Below, piece by piece: positions 56,577 through 64,000 of a DNA stretch of 64,000 bases (its first letter is position 1; the number at the start of each line of letters is the position of its first letter). This DNA is from CBDCYS01 sp965224215. GTDB taxonomy: Bacteria; Acidobacteriota; Terriglobia; Bryobacterales; UBA6623. The position numbers and the translations under genes were made by a program. The notes under the pieces were generated by a model. The model saw nothing but the letters and a program-made list of their open reading frames with translations. It ran no database searches and had not been told where the DNA came from. The stretch is taken from contig CBDCYS010000021.1 of assembly GCA_965224215.1 (NCBI GenBank), positions 124,001 to 188,000 on the forward strand, written 5' to 3'.

Positions 56577-56769
56577 GTTTTTGAACGAATTCAATCTCAG
56601 TGTAACTTACTTGTATTCCCCCGGATTCTTGCGAAACACGGCCCCGGAAGCCACGAACCGCTATGGACGGACGCCCGCCGGGAGAGTGAACGGAAGGGAA
56701 AGGCGTGATGGGGCAATCGTCACAGGAGCGATGATCCGACACCGGGATGGTCTGATAAAATGACCCCAG

Positions 56770-57651
56770 TTGCTCGTCCAACCCAACTCTCGCCTGCGCT
56801 GGCTTCGGAGCGCTTGTTCGCGACTTGGCGTCACGCTGGCGCTGGCCGCCACCACGAGCCCGGCAGCCGGGCAGGAAGAACCCCAGCAAGAACAATCTCC
56901 GCACGAGCTGCCGCCCGACCCCCGGGTACTCTCTTACGATGGCTCTCCGCTAGTCGTGCCGCTTGACTGCGCCTACGATCATTTTTCGCGTGCCGGGATC
57001 GTTTGTTCGGATGCGACCCCCTGTGATCTTTTTCTTGAGCTGACCGCAGTCGAGAGCGCGGGAGAGAACGCCTTCGTGATTGGCAACATCCACACGTCTG
57101 CCGCGACGATCTCGACGATCCTGCTGGCTAGCGCCGATGGCGGACGAAACTGGCGCGAGCCGATTCCGCGGTATTCGGGCGCGGGCTTCGATCTGATCCA
57201 GTTCGCTGACCCGGCCCATGGCTGGATCGGCGGCCAGGAAGGAGACTACGACCGTTCGACAAAGCTGCTGCTGCTGGCAAGCACCAACGGCGGCTCGAGA
57301 TGGGAGCGTTATCCGATCAGCCAAGACGAGGACGCTTTGGGCGCCGTTCTCGAGTTTTTCTTCGACGCCCCGGACCACGGCCTACTCATCGTGGATCTGC
57401 TCGTTTCCGAAGGCGACCCCTACGAGCTTTATGAAACCCTGAACGGGGGCCGCTCCTGGATCATTCGTCAAATTGCCAGCCAGAAGCCGAGACTCACCAA
57501 CCGCTCGGTAGCGGATAACCCAGTTCAGTGGCAGATCGTCGAGAACGTCACGGACGGCCTTTACGAGTTGCAGCTCAAGGAACAGGGAGAATGGGTGCTC
57601 AAGTCGAAGTTCGCGGTGGGCGTCGGGTCGTGCCTGTCCATGGATCGCTGA
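56770..57651 (+). CDS. Secreted BNR/Ycf48-like protein
   Basis: A 293-residue protein with a TTG start and an N-terminal signal-like part (VTLALAATTSPAAG). Two clear BNR (Asp-box) motifs are visible: LLASADGGRNWREPIPRYSG and LLASTNGGSRWERYPISQD, and a third as LYETLNGGRSWIIRQIA. Such repeats build propellers like Ycf48 or sialidases, but the length allows only part of one. The start is weakly supported. The gene is divergent to cdaA. Confidence 0.7.
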   Translation: MLVQPNSRLRWLRSACSRLGVTLALAATTSPAAGQEEPQQEQSPHELPPDPRVLSYDGSPLVVPLDCAYDHFSRAGIVCSDATPCDLFLELTAVESAGENAFVIGNIHTSAATISTILLASADGGRNWREPIPRYSGAGFDLIQFADPAHGWIGGQEGDYDRSTKLLLLASTNGGSRWERYPISQDEDALGAVLEFFFDAPDHGLLIVDLLVSEGDPYELYETLNGGRSWIIRQIASQKPRLTNRSVADNPVQWQIVENVTDGLYELQLKEQGEWVLKSKFAVGVGSCLSMDR

Positions 57652-57759
57652 AGGGGGACCGCTGACGGGGATCGCTGACGGGCGGCGCCGAAAGCATTTC
57701 CGCCGCCTGGCGATCGACGCGCGCGATCAGGCCGGGCGAGTTCGGCACTAGCCCGCGGG

Positions 57760-58647
57760 CTATCCGATTCCGATCTGGCGAAGATACTCCCGCGTTCTCT
57801 TGGCAATAGGAAACGGCTTGTCGAAAGGGGCCGGATACATGTCCTGTTCCACGATGGCCGTGCCTTGATAGTCGATCTCTCGGAGCACGTCCCGGAATGC
57901 TGCAAAGTCAACCACACCCTTCGACGGTTCGCAAAACATGTTCATCCCGACGGCTTTCGCGAAGGGGATCTGTTCCGCCTCGACCTTTCCTTGAATTTCC
58001 GCGTCGACGTTCTTCAAATGAAGGCAGGGGATCCGCCCGTGGTGCTTGCGCATAAAAGCGACCGGATCACCACCGCGATAAGCGTGGTGACCGGTGTCGA
58101 GAGCCAGTGACACGGTCGCCGGGTCTGTGTCGGCCAGGAAGCGTTCGATCTGATCTTCATACTCGACGTGAGTTTCGGCATGCGGATGGAATACGGGCCG
58201 CAGTTCGTACTGCTCGCGCGCGATCCGTGCAATTCGGTTCGTTGTGTCAATCAACCGCTTCCATGCGTCATCGTCGAGTCGTCTAGGCCGCGTTAGAGCG
58301 CCGGTTTCGTAGTCGGAGTAGATGTCGTCAATCAAGATGAGGTACTTCGCACTCAACTGAACCAACGTCCGGCCAATCTTGTGGAGTTCCTCTTCGGTGT
58401 CAGGCCAGGCTTGCTCATCTTCGAAATGCTTCATGAGGAAGGTCCCGGAGAGGCTCAACCCGCGACGGACGAGTTCGGTTCCCAGAACGTTCGGATCGGT
58501 TGGCAGATAGCCGTAAGGGCCCAACTCGATCGCCGCGTATCCGGCTTCCGCGACTTCATCGAGAAACCTTTGCCAGGGCGTTTGCTTGGGATCGCTGGGA
58601 AACCATACCCCCCAACTGTCGGGCGCGGATCCGATGTTTACTTTCAT
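57760..58647 (-). CDS. Inosose dehydratase-like TIM barrel (IolE-type)
   Basis: A 295-residue protein of the AP_endonuc_2/xylose-isomerase-like fold. The start MKVNIGSAPDSWGVWFPSD is typical of IolE-like proteins. Metal residues appear in AAIELGPYGYLP (Glu), VFHPHAETHVEYED, LALDTGHHAYRGG and CLHLKNVDAEIQG. In inositol breakdown IolE dehydrates scyllo-inosose to the substrate of IolD, whose gene lies 99 bases upstream on the same strand. The frame extends to 58707 but enters the tandem repeat; the ATG at 58647 is used. Confidence 0.88.
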   Translation of the reverse strand: MKVNIGSAPDSWGVWFPSDPKQTPWQRFLDEVAEAGYAAIELGPYGYLPTDPNVLGTELVRRGLSLSGTFLMKHFEDEQAWPDTEEELHKIGRTLVQLSAKYLILIDDIYSDYETGALTRPRRLDDDAWKRLIDTTNRIARIAREQYELRPVFHPHAETHVEYEDQIERFLADTDPATVSLALDTGHHAYRGGDPVAFMRKHHGRIPCLHLKNVDAEIQGKVEAEQIPFAKAVGMNMFCEPSKGVVDFAAFRDVLREIDYQGTAIVEQDMYPAPFDKPFPIAKRTREYLRQIGIG

Positions 58648-58653
58648 GGCCGT

Positions 58654-58731
58654 CCTGTGTTGGGGTCGGTTTGGTGTTGGGGTCGCTCTGGTGTCGGGGT
58701 CGGTCATGTGTTGGGGTCAGTCTTGGGTTGC
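58654..58731. repeat. 17-bp tandem repeat between the iolD- and iolE-type genes
   Basis: About 4.6 copies of a 17-bp unit (GTGTTGGGGTCGGT core) fill the space between the two genes. As the minus strand is transcribed, the mRNA would carry ACCCCAACAC repeats just ahead of the iolE-type start. It could vary in number between strains. Confidence 0.75.
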
Positions 58732-58746
58732 ACGACAAAGGTGATC

Positions 58747-60636
58747 TCAGTAGTGGAATCGCTGCAGTCGTCCGCGCGACTCTTCGTACGCCTTGCGCCG
58801 CTCTTGCGTCTTCGCATCCCCGGAAACTTCAGCCGGAGCCACATCCCACCACATCTCGGAACCGGGAGCATAGTGATGTGATTCGGTGGGTACAACGATC
58901 ACGCACGGACCGGCTTCCGAGCGGGCTTCTCGCAACGCTTGACAGACTTCCGACGGCGTGGTCGCCGCCCAGGTCCGCGCCCCCATCCCGGCGGCGGTCT
59001 TCGCGAGGTCGAGCGTTACGTAGTCACCGGAAAGGCGGTTGGCCTCTGTGTCGCGAGCTCGGAACTCGTTTCCGAAATCCTGTCCCGAGGACGCCATTTG
59101 GAGTTGGCGAATACACTGGTACCCGCGGTTTTCGGAAATCACCACGGTGACCTTCATATTCTCTTGCAGGGCGGTCACGAGCTCGGTGGGGTTCATCAAG
59201 AATGTGCCGTCACCGATGAATACGTAGACCTCGCCGTCGGCTTGCGACATGCGAACTCCCAGTCCCGCCGGCAGCTCGTAGCCCATGCAGGAGAATCCGA
59301 ACTCGAGGTGACAGTGGCGCCCTCCGGTCGCATCCCACAGCCGCAACAAGTCGCCGGGAATGCCGCCGGCAGCCGCCACGACGGTATCGCCGGGCTGGGC
59401 AGACTGGTTCAACGCCGCGATGAGCTGCGCCTGACTCATGATCTCGCCGGGAGTTTGTTGGAAGGCCTCTTCCCGAAGTGTTCCCTGCCAGGCCTCGCGA
59501 GCTGCCGCGATCTCATCGCGATAGTCGTCACTGGTTCGAATCCCCGCCGTCTGAGAGGCGCTGAGTAGCTGACTCAAAGATTCGCGAGCATCCGCGGTGA
59601 TCGCCAGCGCGCCCTGTTTATGGGCGTCATGACTGGCGACGTTGATGCTGATGAACTTAACATCTGGGTGCTGAAACGCCGACTGCGAGCCCGTTGCGAA
59701 ATCACCGAGCCGGGTTCCCACGCTGATCACCAGGTCGGCATCGGCGGCGATTCTCGTTGCCGCGCGGGTGCCGCAAACTCCGATGCCGCCGAGTAGCATC
59801 GATGACTCCTCGCGAACCGCCCCCTTGCCGCCGAAGGTTTCGCCGACAGGAATCCCGGCGGTCTCGCAAAACCCCTGCAATTCCTTCCACGCCTGCGAGT
59901 AGTGCACGCCCCCGCCCCCAATCACAAGAGGCCGTCGAGCTTTCTTGATTAGCGTGAGCGCGTCGGTGATGCGTTGCGGGTCGGGAATTCTGCGCTCCAC
60001 GGGCCAAGTCTTTTCGTGGAAGAAATTGACGGGGTAGTCGTAGGCGTGCGACTGCACATCTTGGGGCAGGGCCACGACGACAGCGCCGGTATCCACCGGG
60101 TCGGTCAGCACGCGCATGGCCTCGGGAAGCGCCGTCAAGAGTTGCTCGGGTCGGGAGATGCGATCAAAGAAGCGGCTCACCGGGCGAAAGCAATCGTTGA
60201 CGCTAACATCCGCTGAGATCGGGTGTTCGAGCTGCTGCAGCACAGGTCCCTGATGGCGTGTGGCGTAATAGTCGGAAGGGAGCAGGAGGACAGGCAGCCG
60301 ATTGATCGTTGCGGCCGCCGCCCCTGTGATCATGTTCGTGGACCCGGGACCAATCGAGGCCGTGCAGGCAAGTGTCGATAGTCGCAGGTTCGCCTTCGCG
60401 AAACCCGCGGCAGTGTGGACCATGGCCTGCTCGTTACAAGGTTGGTAGTACGGCAGGTCATCCCCATACTGATGCAAGGCCTGGCTCAAAGCCGATACGT
60501 TGCCGTGGCCGAAGATCCCGAAGATGCCCGGAATCAATTTTCCGCGAATGCCGTCCCGCTCGCTGTATTGCACCTGAAGGTACTTCACGAGCGCTTGCGC
60601 CATGGTTAGCCGAACGGTCTCGCCTGAGTTGGCCAT
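58747..60636 (-). CDS. iolD: 3D-(3,5/4)-trihydroxycyclohexane-1,2-dione hydrolase
   Basis: A 629-residue ThDP enzyme of inositol catabolism that opens the ring to a deoxyglucuronate. The ThDP-binding motif is YVFIGDGTFLMNPTELVTAL, the activating Glu lies in CNEQAMVHTAAGFAKANLR, and the family-specific IPGIFGIFGHGNVSALSQAL is at the start. Length fits IolD (about 620-640). The ATG at 60636 is preceded by GGGAGAGAG. IolE-type and IolD side by side support an inositol pathway, but iolB, iolC and iolG are not in the window. No lesion is seen. Confidence 0.92.
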   Translation of the reverse strand: MANSGETVRLTMAQALVKYLQVQYSERDGIRGKLIPGIFGIFGHGNVSALSQALHQYGDDLPYYQPCNEQAMVHTAAGFAKANLRLSTLACTASIGPGSTNMITGAAAATINRLPVLLLPSDYYATRHQGPVLQQLEHPISADVSVNDCFRPVSRFFDRISRPEQLLTALPEAMRVLTDPVDTGAVVVALPQDVQSHAYDYPVNFFHEKTWPVERRIPDPQRITDALTLIKKARRPLVIGGGGVHYSQAWKELQGFCETAGIPVGETFGGKGAVREESSMLLGGIGVCGTRAATRIAADADLVISVGTRLGDFATGSQSAFQHPDVKFISINVASHDAHKQGALAITADARESLSQLLSASQTAGIRTSDDYRDEIAAAREAWQGTLREEAFQQTPGEIMSQAQLIAALNQSAQPGDTVVAAAGGIPGDLLRLWDATGGRHCHLEFGFSCMGYELPAGLGVRMSQADGEVYVFIGDGTFLMNPTELVTALQENMKVTVVISENRGYQCIRQLQMASSGQDFGNEFRARDTEANRLSGDYVTLDLAKTAAGMGARTWAATTPSEVCQALREARSEAGPCVIVVPTESHHYAPGSEMWWDVAPAEVSGDAKTQERRKAYEESRGRLQRFHY

Positions 60637-60713
60637 CTCTCTCTCCCGACTTCTTGTTAGTTTTCAATCTTAGTCGAAACCGGCCATCCTGAGTCACCGG
60701 CAGGCCGGACCCG

Positions 60714-62164
60714 TCACTGGCGTTCTGGGCTCTGACTCGGCGCGCCGGTGGCGAACAAGTAGAGTGCCGCGGCTGTTCTGACAAAGACCCCATCCGACGC
60801 AAGAGCTGGGGTCGCGAAACACTCCTCACCTAGGTCATTGACCTGGAGCACTTCCCACTCAGCACCCGCTTTCACCCAGGTCAGCTTGCCGTCGCGGCTC
60901 GCCGCCAGGATTCTGCCATTGGCAGCTACCGGGGACGCGAAGTACTCGTCAATTGCGTCGCGCAGCCGGCCCTGTTTCTCCATTTTGCCGGTCTCGACGT
61001 CGAGTGCGGCAAAATACCTCCGTTTCGTACGAGGTAAATGAGGCCATCGTAGACAAGCGGCGTCGTCACTCTGGGCACGCCCTTGGTGACGTTCCACAGC
61101 ACGGCTTGGCGAGTCAGGTCGCCGCGTGCTTCGGGGCGGAGCGCCATCAGTTGGCTGTCCGGCGAAATCTCGCCAACGAGTTTGTCGTGGTCGTCCCGGC
61201 GGTAGGCCCCGTCCCGGTCATAGTCGGTACCGTCGAAGTTGGCGCGCATCCCTTTCGACACCTCTTCAGGCACTAAGAAGCCGCTGCCGTCCTTGTCGTA
61301 GTCGGCGAGCATTCTCTCCCAGCTCCGGAAGCGATCTCTGCGTGTGTCGCCCTGAACGCTGATTACAATCAAATCGCCCGCCACGAACGGGCTCGATTTG
61401 GGCTGGTGCGGGATGCCACTGACCCACCACAGCTTCTCGCCGGTTTGCGGGTTGTACGCCGCCACTTCAAACGGGCTGCTGACCACGGCCTGCGTTTCCC
61501 CGGAGGCGGTCTGGTAGGCGACTGGTGTCGAGTAGGACCCGCCGGAAGAGGGCGGGCGCGGAAACTTCCACTTGATCTTGCCGCTGGAGGCGTCTATTCC
61601 GAGAATCGCGCCGTCGTCCCTTTGCTCCAACGGAAGTATGAGCACCCCGCCGCTGAGCATCGGCGAAGAAGCCATCCCCCGCGGACTCGAAAACGGACCG
61701 AGCGGCAGCCGCCAGAGTTCCTGGCCGGAAACGGAGTAGGCGACCAGGCCGAAATCCGCGAAGAAAACGTAGAGCGATTCACCGTCGGTGACGGGAGTCG
61801 GTACGGCCGGGTCGTTGAGGTCGTGCCGCCCGTCGACCCGAGAGCGCATCAGAGCCTGGGTCCAAAGGGTCTGGCCGCTGCGCCGGTCCAGGGCGATTGT
61901 TAGGAGCTTTTCGCCCTCGTGGGCAGTGAGGAAAACACTCTTGCCGGCGACGACCGGAGAGGATTTTCCCGGCGGCAGGGGCGTCCTCCAGACGAGGGCT
62001 TCTTGGGGACCAAATTCCAGCGGAGCCGGCGCTCCCTCAGCAACGCCCGAGCCGCCCGGACCGCGAAACCGATTCCAGTCAGCGGCGGTTGCTGGGGGAA
62101 CGGCAAGCAATGCGGCTGCGGTGAGAAGCGGCGCGACGAAAGTCCAGCGTGTCCGACTACTCAT
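60714..62164 (-). pseudogene. Exported PQQ-type beta-propeller protein, frameshifted
   Basis: The start is set at the ATG at 62164 (MSSRTRWTFVAPLLTAAALL, a signal peptide). The propeller has Trp-docking PQQ-like blades (WNRFRGPGGSGVAEG; TIALDRRSGQTLWTQALM; YNPQTGEKLWWVSGIP). An EF-hand-like calcium loop pair is inserted (ADYDKDGSGFLVPEE, DYDRDGAYRRDD). Near 61014 one base is missing: YLVRNGGIL then reads PHSTSRPA, while another frame continues AALDVETGKMEKQGRLRD to a stop at 60714. The last blades would be lost. The gene is convergent to nothing and runs with the lipoprotein gene upstream. Confidence 0.82.
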
Positions 62165-62277
62165 CACCTGAACATGGTACTGCACCTTCAGAGCGACAAT
62201 TTGGAGCCGACATGCCGCCCGCAGCGGGTAGCGAATGCTCGTACGCTGGAAGATTGAGAGGGCAGGCGAGACAACAC

Positions 62278-63120
62278 TCACTGGCTTTCGGCGCTCTGAG
62301 TGCTGATCTGTTTCGCCAATGCCTTGGCTGCCGCCTGCGGCTCCGCTTCGTCCCCTTCAAGGGCAAGCTTCAGGTCTTCTCTCGCTCGCTTCAAAACGGC
62401 CGTTCGCTTGGGTTCGTCGTCGAGCCGGCCTTTGTCAAAAACGGTGGCTGCGGCAAGCAGCGTTTTGGAGACTCCAAGGAGGAACTGGGCCTTCGAAACG
62501 GTGACAGGTGGGGACTGAAACATTCCGAGCGTCGCCTTGAACTCCACGGCTGCGACCGAGTCTTGCACCTGAAGAACAAGCTGCCGATCAACGACCCGGG
62601 GGATGGCGGCCTCGAATGCTTTCTCGACAGGCATGGCGCCGACCCGGGTCCTGCCCACCATGGAAGAGGCACCGGCGCTGGCGTCAGGGAGTGAAAAATC
62701 TAGCGATAGCGTATCGGTGCCGGCGGTGGTTTTGTCAAACTCGATGAGCGCATCCATCAGTCCAAGAATCCGGCTGCGCGCCTGGAACCGGAACTGGTCG
62801 ATGCAGTTCTTATAGGGCTTGGTTTCCCACTGCGCCACGAGGTAGATACCGGTGGCACAGGCTTCCTCGATCTCCAGTGCAGCCCGCGCCATGCCGCCTA
62901 GAATGGTGACCTTCAGCGTCGATGCGCGCTGATTGAATGTGTTCTCATTGCGCAGAACATCATTCAAATAGTTCAGGGTGTCAGGGTAATCTCGGGACTC
63001 CCATTCCCTTTGGACTTGTTGCCAGTAGTTGGCGCCTTCCGGGGCGGGCGTGCAGGCCGTGATGGACACCGCGAGGACTGAAATCAGCAGAAACAGCGAA
63101 AGATAGGCGCGGAGTAGCAC
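62278..63120 (-). CDS. Lipoprotein with a start codon rebuilt by element copy D
   Basis: A 280-residue lipoprotein of unknown function with a signal and lipobox (LFLLISVLAVSITAC). The rest is mostly helical with TPR-like spacing (YWQQVQREWESRDYPDTLNY) and a helical tail (KRAREDLKLALEGDE). The original start was ATG CTA CTC; the 530-bp element inserted between A and TGCTA, and the last G of the element now gives GTG CTA CTC in frame at 63120. Translation could start at this GTG, but the native upstream region is 530 bp away. The IS end reads TTCAGG just before GTG. Confidence 0.78.
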   Translation of the reverse strand: MLLRAYLSLFLLISVLAVSITACTPAPEGANYWQQVQREWESRDYPDTLNYLNDVLRNENTFNQRASTLKVTILGGMARAALEIEEACATGIYLVAQWETKPYKNCIDQFRFQARSRILGLMDALIEFDKTTAGTDTLSLDFSLPDASAGASSMVGRTRVGAMPVEKAFEAAIPRVVDRQLVLQVQDSVAAVEFKATLGMFQSPPVTVSKAQFLLGVSKTLLAAATVFDKGRLDDEPKRTAVLKRAREDLKLALEGDEAEPQAAAKALAKQISTQSAESQ

Positions 63121-63649
63121 CTGAATTATGCACTGCGGCGTGGACCTGAGGAGGGCTGAGCCGCAAGGGACCATTGGGGACCCCCTAAAACATGGGGTAA
63201 AAAGGTCGGCTGGCAAAGATTCCAGCTTCGCCAGCCAACCCCAAGGAAGTCACCCACATGGTTACCAGACGAAAACAGCATAGCTCCCAAAGGCCCGTCC
63301 AACAAGGCCCAGCCGTGACGGCCTCGCGGCCCAATAAAATCGGGGCTTCGACGCCTTACCACTTCCGCGGCAGGAAGCCGACTCCCTACGGCGACTTGCT
63401 GCCGGTGGTCGGGAGGGCGCTGATCTGAGAGCCTGGCTATGCGCTATGCATAAAATTTTATGCACTAGCCGTAACGCACTGGAAACACGTCAGTTCCGAG
63501 CGAGGTTTTGACGACGCGGATTCTGGGCGGGAAGGGAAACCGGACACGGAGAAGCCAAAAGGCCAGTTGCCGAGCTACCACCTCACGACGACCGCCAACC
63601 CGCTACGAACGCAGCCACACTCGCAAAGTGAATCTGTGCATAATTCAGG
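63120..63649 (+). mobile_element. 530-bp non-autonomous IS1380-type element, copy D
   Basis: The perfect ends CCTGAATTATGCAC and GTGCATAATTCAGG are flanked by the 5-bp target duplication TAGCA (63115-63119 and 63650-63654). It has the same length (530 bp) as copies A and B and is nearly identical to them. The truncated transposase ORF is at 63258-63428, and the palindrome TGCATAAAATTTTATGCA lies after it. The insertion splits the start codon of the lipoprotein gene on the other strand. Confidence 0.93.
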
Positions 63650-63654
63650 TAGCA

Positions 63655-63889
63655 TCACGGCAATTATACCGGTTCCCAAATTTATAGAAATGCAAAGCGG
63701 CTGACATCGGTTTTCCGTTCCTTATGCCTACCCTACATACCTACCCTACCTGTAGAAACAGTGTGTCCCTTCTTAGAATAAATGTACCTTGACTTACTTT
63801 TTTGGACGTTTTTGAAAATAATTGTCTAGCTTACGATTTCTACTTCGTGTATACTCGACATCTGCACGTACGGAATTGAGGACTGATAA
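63655..63889 (+). promoter_or_regulatory. AT-rich intergenic region with candidate promoter
   Basis: This 235-bp stretch is much more AT-rich than the window. It holds TTGACT at 63791 and a TATACT box near 63851. Neither pair has ideal spacing, so the promoter is only a candidate. A short direct repeat (CTACCCTACATACCTACCC) lies near 63730. The former upstream region of the lipoprotein gene must also lie here. Confidence 0.35.
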
Positions 63890-64000
63890 GTGCCCGTCGC
63901 GGTACAGGAAGCAGTGCGATCTGAGCAGATCGACGGCCTGTCGGTTTGGCTAGGGCTGAAGTCACTGTGGTCTGAAACCCGTGGAGATTCTCGCGTAACT
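63890..64000 (+). CDS. Start of a possible subtilisin-like (PatA/S8-type) protease, cut by window edge
   Basis: 37 codons are visible from a GTG at 63890, with TGAGGA about 9 bases upstream. The residues IDGLSVWLGLKSLWSETRGD followed by SRVT resemble the lead-in to the catalytic Asp of PatA/PatG-type and related S8 proteases, where G-L-x-x-L-W-x-x-T-x-G-D precedes I-AVLDGPVD. The Asp itself would lie just beyond the edge. This is a weak call from a short motif. Confidence 0.35.
   Translation, partial: MPVAVQEAVRSEQIDGLSVWLGLKSLWSETRGDSRVT

Overview
The window is about 59% GC. Its gene content points to an Acidobacteriota-type genome, probably related to Solibacter/Bryobacter or Vicinamibacter-like lineages and possibly host-associated. 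The clues are a DUF1501/PSD1 planctomycete-type cytochrome pair, an Abhydrolase_10 protein, Tat-exported sugar-isomerase-fold proteins, DUF433/DUF5615 and HigBA toxin-antitoxin pairs, a TfoX C-terminal domain protein, YVTN/PQQ-type propellers and many palindromic intergenic repeats. This assignment is an inference from gene families, because no rRNA or tRNA is visible.

Layout. 1-3 kb: a cut-off MFS exporter, a DUF433/DUF5615 toxin-antitoxin pair and a sugar-binding lipoprotein. 3-8.3 kb: three broken genes in a row (a PDH E1-like transketolase, a secreted beta-rich protein and an octaheme cytochrome c split by a 530-bp element). 8.6-16 kb: a Tat-exported TIM-barrel protein, a Sel1/ankyrin repeat protein, a GntR regulator with an amber stop, a ceramidase-like membrane protein and a TfoX_C protein. 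15.4-19.1 kb: an M24 peptidase and a D-aminoacylase whose gene is split by an ORF-less group II intron. 19.3-22.1 kb: a second 530-bp element, a di-heme peroxidase and a membrane protein. 22.2-26.7 kb: decayed IS110, then IS1595 with an ISL3 element inside it. 26.7-37.5 kb: an orphan HTH protein, HigBA, a tripartite export cluster (HlyD, TPR, FtsX-type permease, TolC), a broken propeller lipoprotein and an Abhydrolase_10 protein. 37.5-49.3 kb: an ISNCY-type element, DUF1501 split by an IS200/IS605 element, PSD1 with two in-frame stops, a truncated prolyl oligopeptidase, and a B12-radical SAM gene broken by an amber stop, a full IS1380-like element and a frameshift. 49.9-53.4 kb: a decayed duplication, a broken DUF1080 gene, a GYD protein and a radical SAM protein. 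53.5-56.6 kb: an intact cdaA-cdaR-glmM operon. 56.8-63.1 kb: a BNR-type protein, an inositol-type IolE/IolD pair, a broken PQQ-propeller gene and a lipoprotein whose start codon was rebuilt by a 530-bp element. At the right edge an AT-rich intergenic region leads into the start of a possible subtilisin-like protease.

Two themes stand out. First, a mobile DNA ecology: a full IS1380-like element (1800 bp, TSD TTACA) and three internally deleted 530-bp relatives of it, two with perfect 5-bp TSDs; nested IS1595/ISL3 with perfect 8-bp TSDs; an IS200/IS605 element inserted after TTTAG; an ISNCY-type element; and a group II intron with GTGTG...AC ends that restores the host reading frame if removed. 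Second, gene decay: about a dozen protein genes carry one or two lesions (nonsense codons, frameshifts, insertions or truncation), while cell-wall and c-di-AMP genes and the inositol genes are intact. This resembles ongoing genome erosion. Some single-base frameshifts could be sequencing errors, but the nonsense substitutions, insertions and rearrangement junction are not easily explained that way.
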